Positions 32,212-45,352 of a DNA stretch of 64,000 bases are shown piece after piece (the first letter of the stretch is position 1; every line of letters starts with the position of its first letter). This stretch comes from Chrysomallon squamiferum (Eukaryota; Mollusca; Gastropoda; Neomphalida; Peltospiridae): assembly GCA_012295275.1 (NCBI GenBank), contig CM022677.1, forward strand, positions 14,953,483 through 15,017,482, read 5' to 3'. The notes under the pieces are model-generated. The model saw only the letters and a program-made list of their open reading frames with translations, made no database searches and was not told the DNA's origin. The translations under genes and the position numbers were made by a program.

Positions 32212-34700
32212 TTTGTATGATTACAGTCTGAAGAATTTTAACAAAATGTTTATTTATTTCTCCATTCGTTCTTTTATTCTAAACTTTGTAACATCAACAA
32301 CAACTACATCACAGAAGGAAAAAGAAAAAGAAGAATACCACCAGCAACAGCAACACAGTAATGATGATGATTATCATGATGATGATTATAATCGTAATAA
32401 CACAAAAATAACATCAGCAACATCAACAACAACAATAATAACTACAGTAATAGTAATAGTAGCAACAACAACAACAACAACAATAATAATAATAAGAAGA
32501 AGAAGAAGAAGAAGAAAAGTACTTTGATCATCGCAGATATCATAATTAAAACTATAAATAAAAAATAAATAAGTTAACTTAGAAAACAATAATAAATAAA
32601 AGACAGAACGAACAAGGAAACAAAAATTATAATTAATTGTTCATAAACAAATGTAATTATCTCCCTTGCTCTCAACAAGGCTGGGTAGAAAATAAGGACA
32701 CTATATTATTTTACACAGATAACATATTAATCATTTTGTTAAAACAACTAAAATATAAAATAAATAATATAAAATTTGATAAATAAATAAACAGCGAATA
32801 GATGTGCATAGCACTAAAGATGCTTCATAAATATGCCTTTTATTCAAAATTATGAAAAACCCCTAAGTGCATCAAGCTCTATTCAAATGAAATGTCAGTT
32901 TCAACGTGGAGAATAAAAAAAAACACAAATAAAATACTACTACTACTACTGCTACTAGTAAATAAATAAATAAATACATTAATTAACAGCTATAATCACT
33001 TGAACGAAACATCTTTTTAGTAAACATGAAGCAGAATATGTTTACAAATTGATTTCAAGATTATAATCAAAATATAATTATAAATAATAAAATAATAATA
33101 ATAATAACAACTATAACGATAATAATAAACAAATATTTAAAAACGAATTAAAAATATAAAGAAATAAAAGAGATAAAGAAAGAAAAAGAAAGAAAGAAAA
33201 CCAGAAAAAATAAATTTAAGAAAAAAGAGAAAGAAAAAACAAAAAGCAAAAACTAATAACAAGTTAATGATTGTAACAATAAATTATTAAATATAATCCA
33301 TGGAATTATTTTCTGTTAAAACAATTGATAGATTAATTAATTCTTATTGTTAATTTTACAGCGCCATTCCACAACATTTTAAGATCGAGGATGGAATTTT
33401 TATATTTAGCTGTTAAAGGATGTCTCTGTTACAAATAGCTTAAATGTATTTTGTATACTTCCAATATATTTTAATTACTCATGGCTGCCAAACTGTGCTA
33501 ATAATAAAGTGTATCAAGAAATCAAGACAACTGTCATTTTTAAAATTATTATTGTAAAATTATCTTATATATATATATATATATAATAAAAATAATAATA
33601 ATAAAAATAATTAAAACGGTCACATCACAGTAGAACTAAAAATGTTTATAAAAGCCTGTTCTATAGAGATCTTTATTATTATTATCAAAATCTGGTTCCC
33701 ATAAATGAATAAAATTATATTTTGGAAAGATGCAAAAATAATTTTTCTATTTGTAAAATCAGCAGAAATACACTTAAAAACACAGACTTCAAGCAGACAT
33801 TAGCTTCGGCTAAGTTAGCATATTTTAATTATGATTTCCCTCTGTGATGATCTGGTAAAATGATGATGCTAATGATGATGATGATGGAATAATTAAGATT
33901 TTTTTTATTATTAAAATTAATTATAGAGGTTGTTAATTTGGATATTTCAGTTGTTGATTCTCTGTATTGAAAATCTATTTCAAAAATAATAATAATAATA
34001 ATAAGCCTTATACTACAAAACAAAAAAATACATTTAAATATAATGTATTTATTTATTTATTTATTTACTGGTTTATTTCATTCAACTTCTAAATTAACTG
34101 AAAACCTCAACTTTACCTTTTTAACTAAAAAAAACAATTCAATAACTGACTGACTCAGTTCTTTCAGCAATGTGTTCAACAATATATTACTCAAAATCTG
34201 TCTTGATTATTTCAGTCACATAACTGAGTAACTTACTGAATGAGTTGGTATTACTTTAAAATCAATTTCTTGATTATCTCACTTTTATAACTAATTAACT
34301 TGATAATTTACCAAATTTCTTGATTTTACTTTAAAATTAACTCAGTTACAACTCAATAACTTTACAATTTCTTCTTTATTGCTGAGTGGTTTGAATTTTT
34401 CTGATTTCTTTAATTTTTTGAAACTCAATTTCTTCTTTATTTCAGTCTTATAACCAAGAATCTTGATAAACAGCACAATCGTTTATAATTTACAAAAACA
34501 TTTTACTCAACAACCTGATATTTTAATTTCTAAATTCAAGATCTGTTTTCAGTTATGCAATTCAGTAACTTAATACATTTTTTAACAATATTTCACTAAG
34601 ATAATTTAACTGAGACTCAGCAACTTAATATACTTGATACATTTGATATTGAGCAATAAAAAGCCAGCTCAGACAAAAGATCCCAGGAAAGCTTTTTTCC
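31140..34700. other. Non-array stretch, no gene recognised
   Basis: 31250-31390 is a less AT-rich patch with no match elsewhere in the window. 31450-31720 is CACA/CATA simple sequence. 32115-32209 is a (GA)n tract. 32640-32700 resembles 25150-25220 (both contain GTAATTATCTCCCTTG). 32930-33300 and 33540-34060 are AT-rich with many A and AAT runs. No exon with good splice sites and a long open frame was found. Confidence 0.5.
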
Positions 34701-34731
34701 ACAAAATAAAAATAAAATTAAAAACACTTAC

Positions 34732-34764
34732 TCTCTTCATCATACTCTGGTGTTTTGGGATCAT
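34732..34764 (-). CDS. Possible 33-nt microexon (acidic, tyrosine-containing)
   Basis: The minus strand reads TATTTAG, then 33 nt encoding DPKTPEYDEE, then GTAAGTG, a strong donor. It may be a small exon of an unrelated gene or chance. No neighbouring exon was identified. Confidence 0.2.
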
Positions 34765-34835
34765 CTAAATACACAGTTCAACTTGAATATTTGTGTTTTA
34801 TTTCTTATTTATACAGCTGAGATACACCATGTACA

Positions 34836-34840
<5 letters not shown>

Positions 34841-34900
<60 letters not shown>

Positions 34901-35030
34901 TGTGTCTATTGTATGTGATCTTTGATACATGCCTTTTGTGTGTGTGTGTGTGTGTGAGACACAAACATACACATCTACATTCACACACACATATAGATGT
35001 ATCTCTGTCTATTGTCTGTGGATCTTTCTA

Positions 35031-35070
<40 letters not shown>
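34841..35070. repeat. (GT)n microsatellites
   Basis: Pure GT runs at about 34841-34898 and 35034-35070, with a shorter one at about 34938-34956. The Cys/Val-repeat reading frame at 34750-35100 is an artefact of these runs. Confidence 0.95.
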
Positions 35071-35074
<4 letters not shown>

Positions 35075-35301
35075 AGAATAAGTGTTGTATTTTGTATTAA
35101 AAATTAAATACTTAATGAATTAATTTTCCTGGATATTGTTCTTAAACTGTACTTAAAATATTAGTTCTTGTATCTGTATTTGTAAATGTTTATCTTCTTT
35201 TGTAAACCACTGTAAAATAATTCATCTTTTTTTTTTCTTCTGTAAACAGTTATGTGTATATCCCTATTTATCTTTTATCTTTCTTTCATTTTTTCTATTT
35301 C

Positions 35302-35338
<37 letters not shown>

Positions 35339-35815
35339 ATATCTTTCTATTTATAAAACTTTGAAAACCTAATTTTGATGTAAACAATGGTTAAAATATT
35401 CAAATAAATTTATTTTATTCAATGAATATCTCAAAAGAACTTCTGAAAAATTATTGCAGTCCATGTCCATGATAAAGAAAGGCCCCATTATACATTTATC
35501 TTTTCTGAATTTAATATTGTAACAAAAATTTCAGCTCTACCAGTGTGTTTTAAAAAAAAAAAAATTTTTTTTTTTTTTCCCTTTGAATGGTGGTGTATTT
35601 TATGTGTATAAAATGTAAACAATTAGTGAGGCAAACATATAAATACATTTTATACACTTTCCAATCTTTTTTGATGTTTTATTTATAAACTAAAACTTCT
35701 GATATTATCTGAGTAATGGGCAAATTAACACACTCATGAAAACACGTCAAATTCATGCTTGTCAGAAAAACAAACAGTTAATTCATCAACACACTTTTTT
35801 CTTCTTTCTTGTCAG

Positions 35816-36054
35816 TATCTGATCAGTCTAGTTTCACACACAGTGTCTACTGTCACACCAACAAGGGACATAACTGTAATCAAAGGGAGGTGATTCCGAG
35901 CAAAATGTGGTTATTTAATCAACAGTGGTACAAAAGATATAGAAATTATCAAAAGGAGACGACCCAGATATTATATGAACATTATATGCAGTATGAAATG
36001 AATCCAACAAAAGGGAGATATATATTTTGTATATATATATATATATATATCTGA
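35816..36054 (+). CDS. Possible exon of unknown gene
   Basis: A pyrimidine tract ending TTTCTTGTCAG precedes an open frame of about 79 codons (SDQSSFTHSVYCHTNKGHNC ... WYKRYRNYQKETTQ ... YMQYEMNPTKGRY) that ends in an (AT)n tract. Codon content is less AT-driven than in the surroundings. No domain is recognised. It lies outside the inverted duplication and has no second copy in the window. Confidence 0.3.
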
Positions 36055-36452
36055 ATACAAAAAAAGAGTATAGATAAATTAATTTTCAAACTAAGCCATA
36101 ATTTCTGTTAAATAATTCAAGAAATAAACTAAATAAAACCTGGAACACAAAACTTTCATTTTTTAACATTCCATGCATTACTTTATAAGACAAAATATTT
36201 TATACAATCAGGTAACAAGGAGAAAGTTTCATATATAGATAGATAGGTCGGTGATAGATGGAAAGATAGGCAGGTAGATATATACGGACAACAGACAGAC
36301 AAACAGATAGACAATATGGTTGTCATTCTAAAAGAGGAAAAGAAGGGAAAGAAATTAAAACACTTTTGCAAAACAGTCAAATCAAACAACAGCAAAGGCA
36401 ACATTCGAATTTATACAATTTAAAACAACATTACTTTAAATAATAATAATAA

Positions 36453-36483
<31 letters not shown>

Positions 36484-36715
36484 AAGAAGAAGAAGAAGAA
36501 GAAGAAGAAGAAGAAGAAGAAGATGAAGAAGAAGAAGAAGAAGAATAACAAGAACAATAACAATTCTCTGATTTAAGAACAAAACACTCTGAATTCAATG
36601 ATTTCCCTCTTTTTAACAGATTTACAATTTAAAATACACATTCATATTTTACCAGAAATAAAAAGTGACATTCTATATCCCCAAAAAAAGAAAAAGAAAA
36701 CTAATACTGAACAAA

Positions 36716-36795
<80 letters not shown>

Positions 36796-37330
36796 TGGAA
36801 ACAATTTGCAACCTGAAAACAAAACGAAAACTATATAAAATTATTTCAAGACATTTTCAAACTGTACTGGCATCATGCATATGGATGGAGACACTTCATC
36901 ATTTTTCACGTAAAGATACCTGAAACTCGCCAACTAAAAACAATTATATAAAGTATTTTGAAAAGATGTAGGAAAACATGTTTTTAAAACAGCTGCTAGT
37001 TTCCGCTTATTAAAATAATAATAATAAATAATTAATTAATCTAGTGACTGGAGAGGTCAAAGTATGATCTGGAAACTACTGTTCTCTGTATACCTGTGTG
37101 TGTGTAAGTACGTACACGTATGTTTGTGTGTGCGTCTGTGTATGTGCATCTGCATATATGTGGGTATATCTGAACATGTGTATGCTAACATGTATGCTTT
37201 GTTACATTTATATGGAAGTGTTATTTATTTTCCCAGGAGGGGTGAAGGAAAAAGGAGGAATAACACAAGCAGCTCTGTCATTATCAGTCATCAAACAGTA
37301 AGAAATTAGCAGCATTCCCATAATTCATAG

Positions 37331-37463
37331 CTACTTCCGTACATTGCTGGTTACCTGCTGGTTGTGCTGGTGACGCTTCAGTTCAACAGGATCTGCGACT
37401 TGCGTGTATTTGGCTTTGTTCTGCATGAAGAATTCGCGCAAATGAACCACAAAATGTGTGGAA
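37331..37463 (-). CDS. Exon-like conserved block of unknown gene (left arm)
   Basis: After a pyrimidine-rich stretch ending CTCAG, an open frame encodes THFVVHLREFFMQNKAKYTQ and continues VADPVELKRH. A CAG|GTAACC donor at 37355/37354 fits an exon of 109 nt; the frame also continues to a TAG at 37333-37331. The block has higher GC than its surroundings and is nearly unchanged in the right arm. The family is not recognised. It may be an exon of a neighbouring gene that marks the edge of the receptor array. Confidence 0.35.
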
Positions 37464-37879
37464 CTGAGACCGTATTGTGAAAAAAAAAAATATATATATA
37501 TATATATTTTGATGATTTGAACTAAAATCCAAAATACATTTAGCGAGCACGTCGATATTGCCTAATTCTGTTTTGTAAATATCAAAGTAATTGTTTTAAT
37601 TGTGGGGCCCAACCTTTGTTAATAATCAAATAAAAATCAATATTTACAAACGTCCACGGCACAAAAGGAGGCTTGCATTTCACCCCATTACTACCACTAC
37701 TACTACTACAACTACTACTACTACTACTACTACAACTACTAACAGTAATATTATTATTACTACTACTACTATCACTACTCTGATTATTGTAATTATTACT
37801 GATATCACCTCTTAAGAATTAAGAAAATTCCTTACAATTTGAAATAGAGCAAATTTTCCCATACATTAACGTTAATAAT

Positions 37880-39960
37880 AAAAAAAAGCAATTAACTGAA
37901 ACTTCAGACTGTTTTTACTGATGGACCCAATCTGTCAAGTCTCAGAAGCAATGATCCTCATATCGTGAGAAATCTAAAACAATTGTCTCACAAAAACAAT
38001 AAAATAAAAATATTACACTATTCTAAGTTTCACAGTTGTGTTTCTCTCGTTTAGAGAGCTCGCCACTCTCCAGGTCTGTCTTCATTGAATGGAGGTTGTT
38101 AGTACAGCTTGAAATGATTGGACCTGAATTTATTTTCTGAAAACAACAACAACAAACAAACAAACAAACAAAGTTGTTGTAGTCAATCTCGGTTCTTGAA
38201 ACTCAACTTCTAAAATGTCAAACATTCCCACCCCCGCACCAGTTTCGCTTACAACAACAGTTGAGAAACTGAAATCACGTAGATTTTTCTCTTTTTCGAG
38301 AATCAGAAATAAATAAATTTCTCAAAACCTTCACAGATTTTGTACTGAAGTCCTCCAACACACAGTCTGTGACTAACATGTTTTCTAGAAGTGACGTGTT
38401 TAAATATCTTTGATGACGTCAACCAAGGTGGATGCACAGTCAGACATTGTAGACGTAACATGACGTCACAAGCTCGAGCAGTTGGTCGTGTAGTTGTTTT
38501 CATCTTCAGTTCTAAATTTGTTTTTTCTTTAAAAGAAGATAAATTACCCTTTACACTGACGTATTTTTGAAAGGGATCTGATGCTCGAAAATAGTTAAGA
38601 GACTCAACGGAAATTTTTAATCAAAGTTTGTGTGACAAAACCTTTTATACTGGACAAACAGATTAATCTAAGACATTTAATTTTTGTTTGGTCGAGGTTG
38701 TTTATATGAAGAAAACTCGTACACAAAACCTCGTGAACGTAACAAGTAGTGTATGAACGATGTTCGCGATACACGTTCTGAGAAATATAACAAAATGGCC
38801 GCTATCCTAGTGTACCTTCAACGGAGATTAAACCCGTTCATTTTCACTCTACAAATTAACATTCGTGCAACAAACACAAACATAAGACTTCAGATTTTCA
38901 ATTAATCCATTTTTTTTTATTCAAATAGCACTTGAAACAGAAAATAAAACAATCGTTCGAAAGTGGATATATATTAATATACCGGATAATCCATTTGAAT
39001 AGTAGCGAGGTTTTCTGTTTCAGAATAAAAAGTTAGATCAATAGCAATAATCTTAGTATAAAACAGACTTCGAGTACTAAACAGAAAATGCAAACTGAAT
39101 AAGAAAAAATATTAAAATAAGATATATATATATATATATATATACCTACATACATACATACATCCATACATGCATAAATATATAGATAGTCTTAAGGTAT
39201 AATAATATTTATAATAAGTTTGTGCATAAAGTAAAGTTTGTGGTGGCTACATCTAGCGGAAAACTGTAACATAAAACAATCTCGAATTTCGGATAAAGTA
39301 CCCTTAATCTGTTATAATAATAATAAAAATAATAATAATAATAATAAAATAAAATAAAATAAGTAAAAACAAAGAAAGAAAAAGAAAAGAATAATAATAA
39401 TAAATAATAATAATAACAAAGAAGAAAAGAACGAAAGGAAAACGAAAAAAAAAGAAGAAAAAGAGTTGATATGAGACACGGCTAGCGAGGATTCCTTCAA
39501 GAGAAAAAATTGTGCATCAGTTGTTAGTAATACTTAAAATATTAGTGTAAGAACAGATTTCACATGTCACAGAAATAAGGTAAAAAAATAAATCACATTC
39601 ACGAAATGTTCATTTAGATATTGACATAAACTCAAATACAAAATACAAAGGTAAAAATAATAATGCAAATAATGCAAACAATAAAATACGGTATTAACCT
39701 ATTAACATAGTGTTTACAAAAACAACAACAGCATCAAAATAAATCAGTCAATAATTAAAATCTCAAAACATAACATTAAATATTAAAAATAAAAATGATA
39801 TGAGACACTGTTAATACATAAATAATAATAATAATAGTAATCATCATCATCATCATCATCAAAAGTGGTATGAGACACTCTTAAGATGGATTTAAAAAAC
39901 ACTTTATAGCAGACGACAAATTTTGTATCAAAATATCGATCGAGTTACTACTGACATTCT
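37880..39960. other. Flank between the array edge and copy 4
   Basis: 37890-38850 matches the distal 5' flank of copy 2 (11450-12780), including the GTTTAGAGAGCTC and CAAAATGGCCGC blocks. 38850-39960 matches the 3' flanks of copies 2 and 3. The receptor gene expected to the left of this flank is absent. Confidence 0.55.
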
Positions 39961-39962
39961 TT

Positions 39963-40238
39963 TCAATCAGAATTTTCCAGAACAAAATAAAAATGTTCAC
40001 GGCCTTCAGAAACGTTGTCATTGTTGTCGGAATCGTCGTGGACGTTATCAGAGATTTCTGATTTCCTAGTAGGAATTTGATTGTTAGACGAGGCAGTATG
40101 TCTACACAGACTGGGGTGTGGTAAATCGGAAGTAACGGTATCAGCGATGTCGTAGAGGTCGTAGAGGTCGCTGTCAGGTTGGTTAAGATGGTTATACAGG
40201 TCTGATGTTGTTGTTGCTGTTGGAGGTTTTCTGTCCAT
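39963..40238 (-). pseudogene. Distal tail of copy 4, downstream of the premature stop
   Basis: An open frame with SDLYNHL, SDLYDLYDIAD and a terminal LENSD is the distal half of the tail seen in copy 3. It lies downstream of the stop at 40397-40395. In between, copy 4 has lost the YNRL module seen in copy 6, and a poly-A run marks the site of that loss. The distal frame equals the upstream tail frame, so the indels sum to a multiple of three. Confidence 0.7.
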
Positions 40239-40394
40239 GGTGTGGTATTCTTCACAATCAACGAGGTGGTTGTAGACGTCAGATACAGTTGAAGTTTTTT
40301 TTTCTTATCAAAGGTATCGTAGTCGCCGTCGTTGAGCCCAGCAATGTGGTTGTAGATGTCAGATCTACGAGTTGTTGTATTTGTTGTGTCTGTG

Positions 40395-40928
40395 TTAATC
40401 TCCGTCATGGCTACCTGAAAGGTATTTGTCCACTTCAGATGTTGTAGTAGTTGCAGTTTTGATATCCGCTGTGTCGTAATCTGCATCGTTGTCGTCAGCT
40501 GTAGATCTGTTAATGGGAAGTGCTTTAACATCTGCGATGTCGTAGTCGTTACCATTTCTGTTTTCCACGTTGATAGTAACTCCACTTGGGACGTTGCAGT
40601 AAACACTGTGGTTTCCTTGATTTTCTGATTCAAATTCAAAATCTGCCGACGTCGATAACGTTGTTATCTCATAAGTCGGATTTGTGTGACCACGTTGTAA
40701 ATCTTCAGCAGAGCTGATTTCATTTTTTGTTTTGTTAAAATTAATTCTTGATTCTGGTAACTTCTGAGTTTTAAAACAAAATCGACGTGTTCTGAAAAAT
40801 GAAGACATTATTTAAATTTAAACTGTGAAATACTAAGTTAGTTTTATTATATGAGTTTCTGTCGTGACGACTGATAATTCAAAGGAAAAACTATTTTAAA
40901 TTTCAAATTAATCTTTACCTTTGTTTCA

Positions 40929-40974
<46 letters not shown>

Positions 40975-42931
40975 TCATTCATGTTCTTCTCATTCTTTCA
41001 TACCTTTTTCTCTTTCTTTTATTGATGTCATTTTTAAATCTTTCTTGTCTTTCTATCTTTCATTCATATATATATTTTTTTTTTCTTTCGTTTATATCTT
41101 TCTGTCTCTTATCTTTCTTCTGTTTTAGCTTTTGTAACAAACATAAACAAGAACACATAACTTTTCCGTCTGTTTCATTCATTCATTGGTTTACCTTCTC
41201 TATTTTTACTTTCATATTTGTGTTATTTGTTTTCTGTTTTTCTCTTTCATCAATCACATTATTTTATTTGATGATTTGTAACAGCAAATTCTCACCGTCT
41301 AGACCAGACTACAACGACAACAATGAAGACCAAAACCAGTACAAGAGCAGCGACACCACCACCAACAGATGCTGAAAATAATCATATAATAACATTGAAT
41401 TTAACCTAAGAACAATTAATTATGTAAATGTTTGTATGTATGTACATGTGTGTGTATGTATGTATGTATCTATATATTTTATTTTTTATTTTTTTTTTCA
41501 CTTATTATTGAAACCATTTTAGTAATTTTAACACATAAAATAAATGAATAAGTTAAGAAAAAAGGGGAAAAAAAGAATAATTAAAAGGAAACTAAGAAGG
41601 AAAATATATTTAATTAATTTTAATAAGATTAGGAGAATAAATGTAGTAAATTAACACAAAGCTAGCAACGCAGAGTTAGTAAATTAAAATAATCCTTGTA
41701 AATTAAATAAGCCATCTAGCACACAGAAACTGGGTATAAAAATAAAAATAAATAAACTTAATTAACTTAAACAAATCTAGTAAATGAATACTAGTCATAA
41801 AACCAATAAGATAAATTTAGGGAATACAATTAGTAAATAAATCTAGTAAATTAAAATTAAGAATTAAATTTAGTAAAAGTTGTAAATAAATCTAGTAAAT
41901 AAAAACTAGAAACTTAAATCTAATAAACTGAAACAAGTAAATAAATAAATCATAAAAAAAAAATAATAATAAAATCTAGTCAAATATATCTAGTAAATTA
42001 AATTTAGTTAAATAAATCTGTCAACAAAATAGTAAAATTAAAACTGACCTGACTTGTTTGATGGATTTTGTGTCTCAGTGGATTGGTTTGTTGGAATTAT
42101 CTCCCCTGATATAGTTACATTATCTGTAAATATAAGTTTGTATGTCTATACTACATACAGTCACATATACAAAATACGTACATTCAAATATACAAAGATT
42201 AACCTAGAGATATACATATTTGTATATGGGTCTCTTTTTCTATAATTCTTACTAATTAATAAACAAATCAACTTTGTAACAAATTGTTTTACCATGTTGT
42301 CTTATACTTACATTTCTGACAAATAGCTGGATTTGTTTGGTCTGATTTGTAACTGAAATATAATTTGTTATTTTCAGTAAACCAGACCATCCTTTTAAGA
42401 TCAACTCCTGAAACTAGTTTCTGAAACGATACCACACTACCTGCAAGATTTAAAACAAGTATGTTAGAATTTTGTATAATACAGAGGAAGAAGTAACAAC
42501 AAATACTGAATATCTATTCTTTGTCGCTTTCAGCAGCAACACGAACATCAATTAAATAAAGATTATCAACAACATGAAACAAATTAATATAACTAACACA
42601 CAAAGACACAAACACATACTTCCAGACAAACACAACACAAGATGTATACACATTTCTGTCTACAATGTACCATCAATCCACAGCAGTTTGACATCTCTGT
42701 GGAGTCCAATCCAGTAGTAAAGATTTGTTTGTAGCAGATTCTGCAGTGATGAGACTGTACTGCTGCTTACTTTAAACATGTCTAAATGTCTGCTTGCATA
42801 GTTCCATGACATCCTCCGCCATGAAACACAAGTTTCAGAATGCAAGTAACAATCTAAAAACAGATAATGAAAATGATTTTGTAATGAAGGAAAATTTCAT
42901 TTTATTTTATTTCTATATTACATTATTCTTC

Positions 42932-42991
<60 letters not shown>

Positions 42992-43600
42992 CATCATCAT
43001 CATCATCATCATCATCATTATCTTATTTATTATTTATTTATTTACTTGAACTTTGTTAAAACTATTACCTGTATGCACTACGTATGCTGTGTAGCTGTCA
43101 CAGTTTTGAAAACCAATTGTAAACTTGTCAGAATTGAGCTTGACGTAGCCGCAGCGGTTGATTCCGTCAGCGCTGTCGTCGATTGTAACTGAAGACGGAA
43201 GATCTGTAATGAAGTGATTTATTTATTATTATAATTATCACTATATCGATGCACATTTTTTCCAGACTTTATACATTCATTCATGTATTGATTTGTTCGT
43301 CCTTTCGAGCATTCGTTCATTCATTCATTCGTACCTTCATATATTCACACATTCGCTTATTCTATTGATGTTAATAAAATAATATATACAAAAAATATAT
43401 TTTAAAAATTGTTAAAGTTATTTGTGTCACCTGTTCTATAAATAGAAACTGTATTTCGTCCTCCGCAGTATTCTTCATATGTCCCTGCACATCGAACTCG
43501 TTTTGTAGTTGACTTCACAGGACTTGCTGTGTCAGAGATTTTACAGTAACACCGCTTTCCCTACAAAACACAAAGTAAGTAAATAAATATATAAATAAAA

Positions 43601-43640
<40 letters not shown>

Positions 43641-44533
43641 ATAAAAATAAATAATAATAATAAAATAAAAATCCCAGAAGTAAGAAAAAGTTTGTAATTG
43701 TTATTGTATTGTGGTAGTAATAATAAAAATAACAATAATAATAAGAAGAACAAGAACAAAGTGGTTGTAGTAGTAGAAGTGGTAATAGTAGTAGTAGAAA
43801 AAGTAGTGGTATTGGTTGCCGCAGTGACAGTTTAATAGTAGAAGTATACCTGTCTGTGTGTCCCATTTGTCTGTGTGTGATTCAGGTAATATAAAACAAG
43901 TATATATTTAACACTTTTTGTTTTAAATTCAGTGTTTATGAAGAGAAGAATTTACCAACCTGTAAACCAATTTTTCCATTGCTCGGTTTACATTGCTGGA
44001 AGCATTTAAAAGCATCATTGTCTTGTATTGAGTATTTACTACTCAAACTCCCAACATCGATATCTCCAACGTACTGGAATAATTTTTCATTTGTCTCTGA
44101 AAACAAAAACTAGAACAATAACAACACAGAATAAACGAAACAGCCTATTTATTTATTGACTTATTGTATTATAATTGTTTTTAGTAGTTTTGTTGTTACT
44201 GTTGATGTCGTAGATAATGATCAATTTATAAAGTAAAACTTTGATAAAACATTAAACATTTATTTATTTTGTAAACGACTATGAGATTAATACTAAGACA
44301 ATACTCACCAGTCCACATCCACGGTGTAAACGTCTCTAAACCTCCTACCCAATAGTTTGTGTCTTTTTCCATTACAGAAAAAAGTTTGTTTTTGTCTAAA
44401 CCAGAATGACGAACAACGAGTCTGCCTCCTGCCTCCTCACAGCCAGAATACGCTGCCTCCCACCAAGTTTGTTTTTTATCCAGTGTAAAATATTCTTCTA
44501 ACATTTCTTCTTGTTTTCTGTCAGACCATGGAC
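40395..44533 (-). pseudogene. Copy 4: CTLD-WSC-CTLD receptor without exon 1
   Basis: Exons: 44533-44309 half lectin-like domain; 44096-43960 and 43560-43431 WSC; 43203-43069; 42853-42671 and 42440-42312 second lectin-like domain (YYWIGLHRDV, AICQK); 42123-42049 short stalk; 41371-41296 membrane helix; 40791-40395 truncated tail. All are open and splice-compatible. With a 67-nt exon 1 the total would be a multiple of three (517 codons plus stop). Exon 1 and the promoter are missing because the inverted-duplication breakpoint at about 45172 lies in intron 1. The tail keeps NPTY, YCN, YDIAD and YDTAD but ends after SGSHDGD because of a 5-nt deletion also present in copy 6. It is functional only if another promoter or signal exon is used. 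Confidence 0.75.
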
Positions 44534-45059
44534 CTATGTTAATTTATTAATATTTATCTTAATTATTTATGCTGCATTATCTTGATGAAATTTTGTGTTA
44601 CGTTTTTATATATACATTTATGCAAATGTATTTTGTTTCTACTGAATACATTTATACATATTTATACTGTTATGTTTTATAAACTTATAAATAATTACTT
44701 AGTTATGTGATGATATACAATATTCTAATATGTAATATTTCTTCGTTATTATTATTGTTATGTTACGTTATGTTATTGTATATATATACTATTGCTGTTA
44801 TTTAAAGTTAGCTACGTCAAAATATGTGAGCTAATTTTGCACTTATAGTAAACAGTTTATTTTAAAATATGTCATAACGTGCTAGTTTATGCTGTTATGT
44901 TAAATCCTATTGCGTACTGTTGGTACGCTATGCAGTTTTTTAATTTTCATAACACTCATTATTGTTGTTTGTTGTCGTCGTTATTATTGTTGTTGTTGAT
45001 GTTGTTACTGTTATGATTGTTGCTGTCGTTCATCTAGTTATTGTTGTTTTTGTTGTTGT

Positions 45060-45352
45060 TATTAGTATTATTAACTATGATACGAGCATTTCATGTTAAA
45101 CATCCATTAAACATTCAGCAGGCTGTAGTTTGAAAAAGGTCTGCTTTTAACATGATCATCATATACAAGAAACATTTGAAGTATGTGTAAGGCTGGAGAA
45201 GATAATTTAAAATTTTAATTTTATTTAAGTTTTATTTATCGAGATTTCTTGTATATGATGATTATGTTAAAAGCAGACCTTTTTCAAACTAGAGCCCACT
45301 GAATGTTTAATCGATGTTTAACATGAAATGCTCGTATCATTGTTAATAATAA
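45060..45352. repeat. Centre of the inverted duplication (head-to-head junction of copies 4 and 5)
   Basis: 45073-45172 is the reverse complement of about 45245-45347 with scattered differences (shared words GATACGAGCATTTCATG and AAGCAGACC). The spacer of about 72 bp is not random: it continues the right-arm intron 1, matching about 22095-22180 of copy 3. The left arm stops at about 45172. Both arms end in intron 1 before reaching exon 1. Confidence 0.9.

Larger units (their letters stand above)
36230..45172 (-). repeat. Left arm of a large inverted duplication
   Basis: Every block from about 36230 to 45172 has a reverse-complement partner to the right: 36290-36420 with 63790-63940; the (GAA)n/(AAT)n pair at 36450-36793 with 63434-63778; the exon-like block 37331-37463 with 62763-62895; 38040-38500 with 61800-62240; the copy 4 tail and membrane exons with those of copy 6; copy 4 exons 2-8 with copy 5. 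The arms differ by many substitutions and indels. Confidence 0.85.

Noticed and set aside
38303-38503. Open frame of 66 codons, also present in inverted form at 61780-61986
   Set aside because: Conserved as DNA between the duplicated arms but with no splice context or recognisable domain; not enough support for a gene call.
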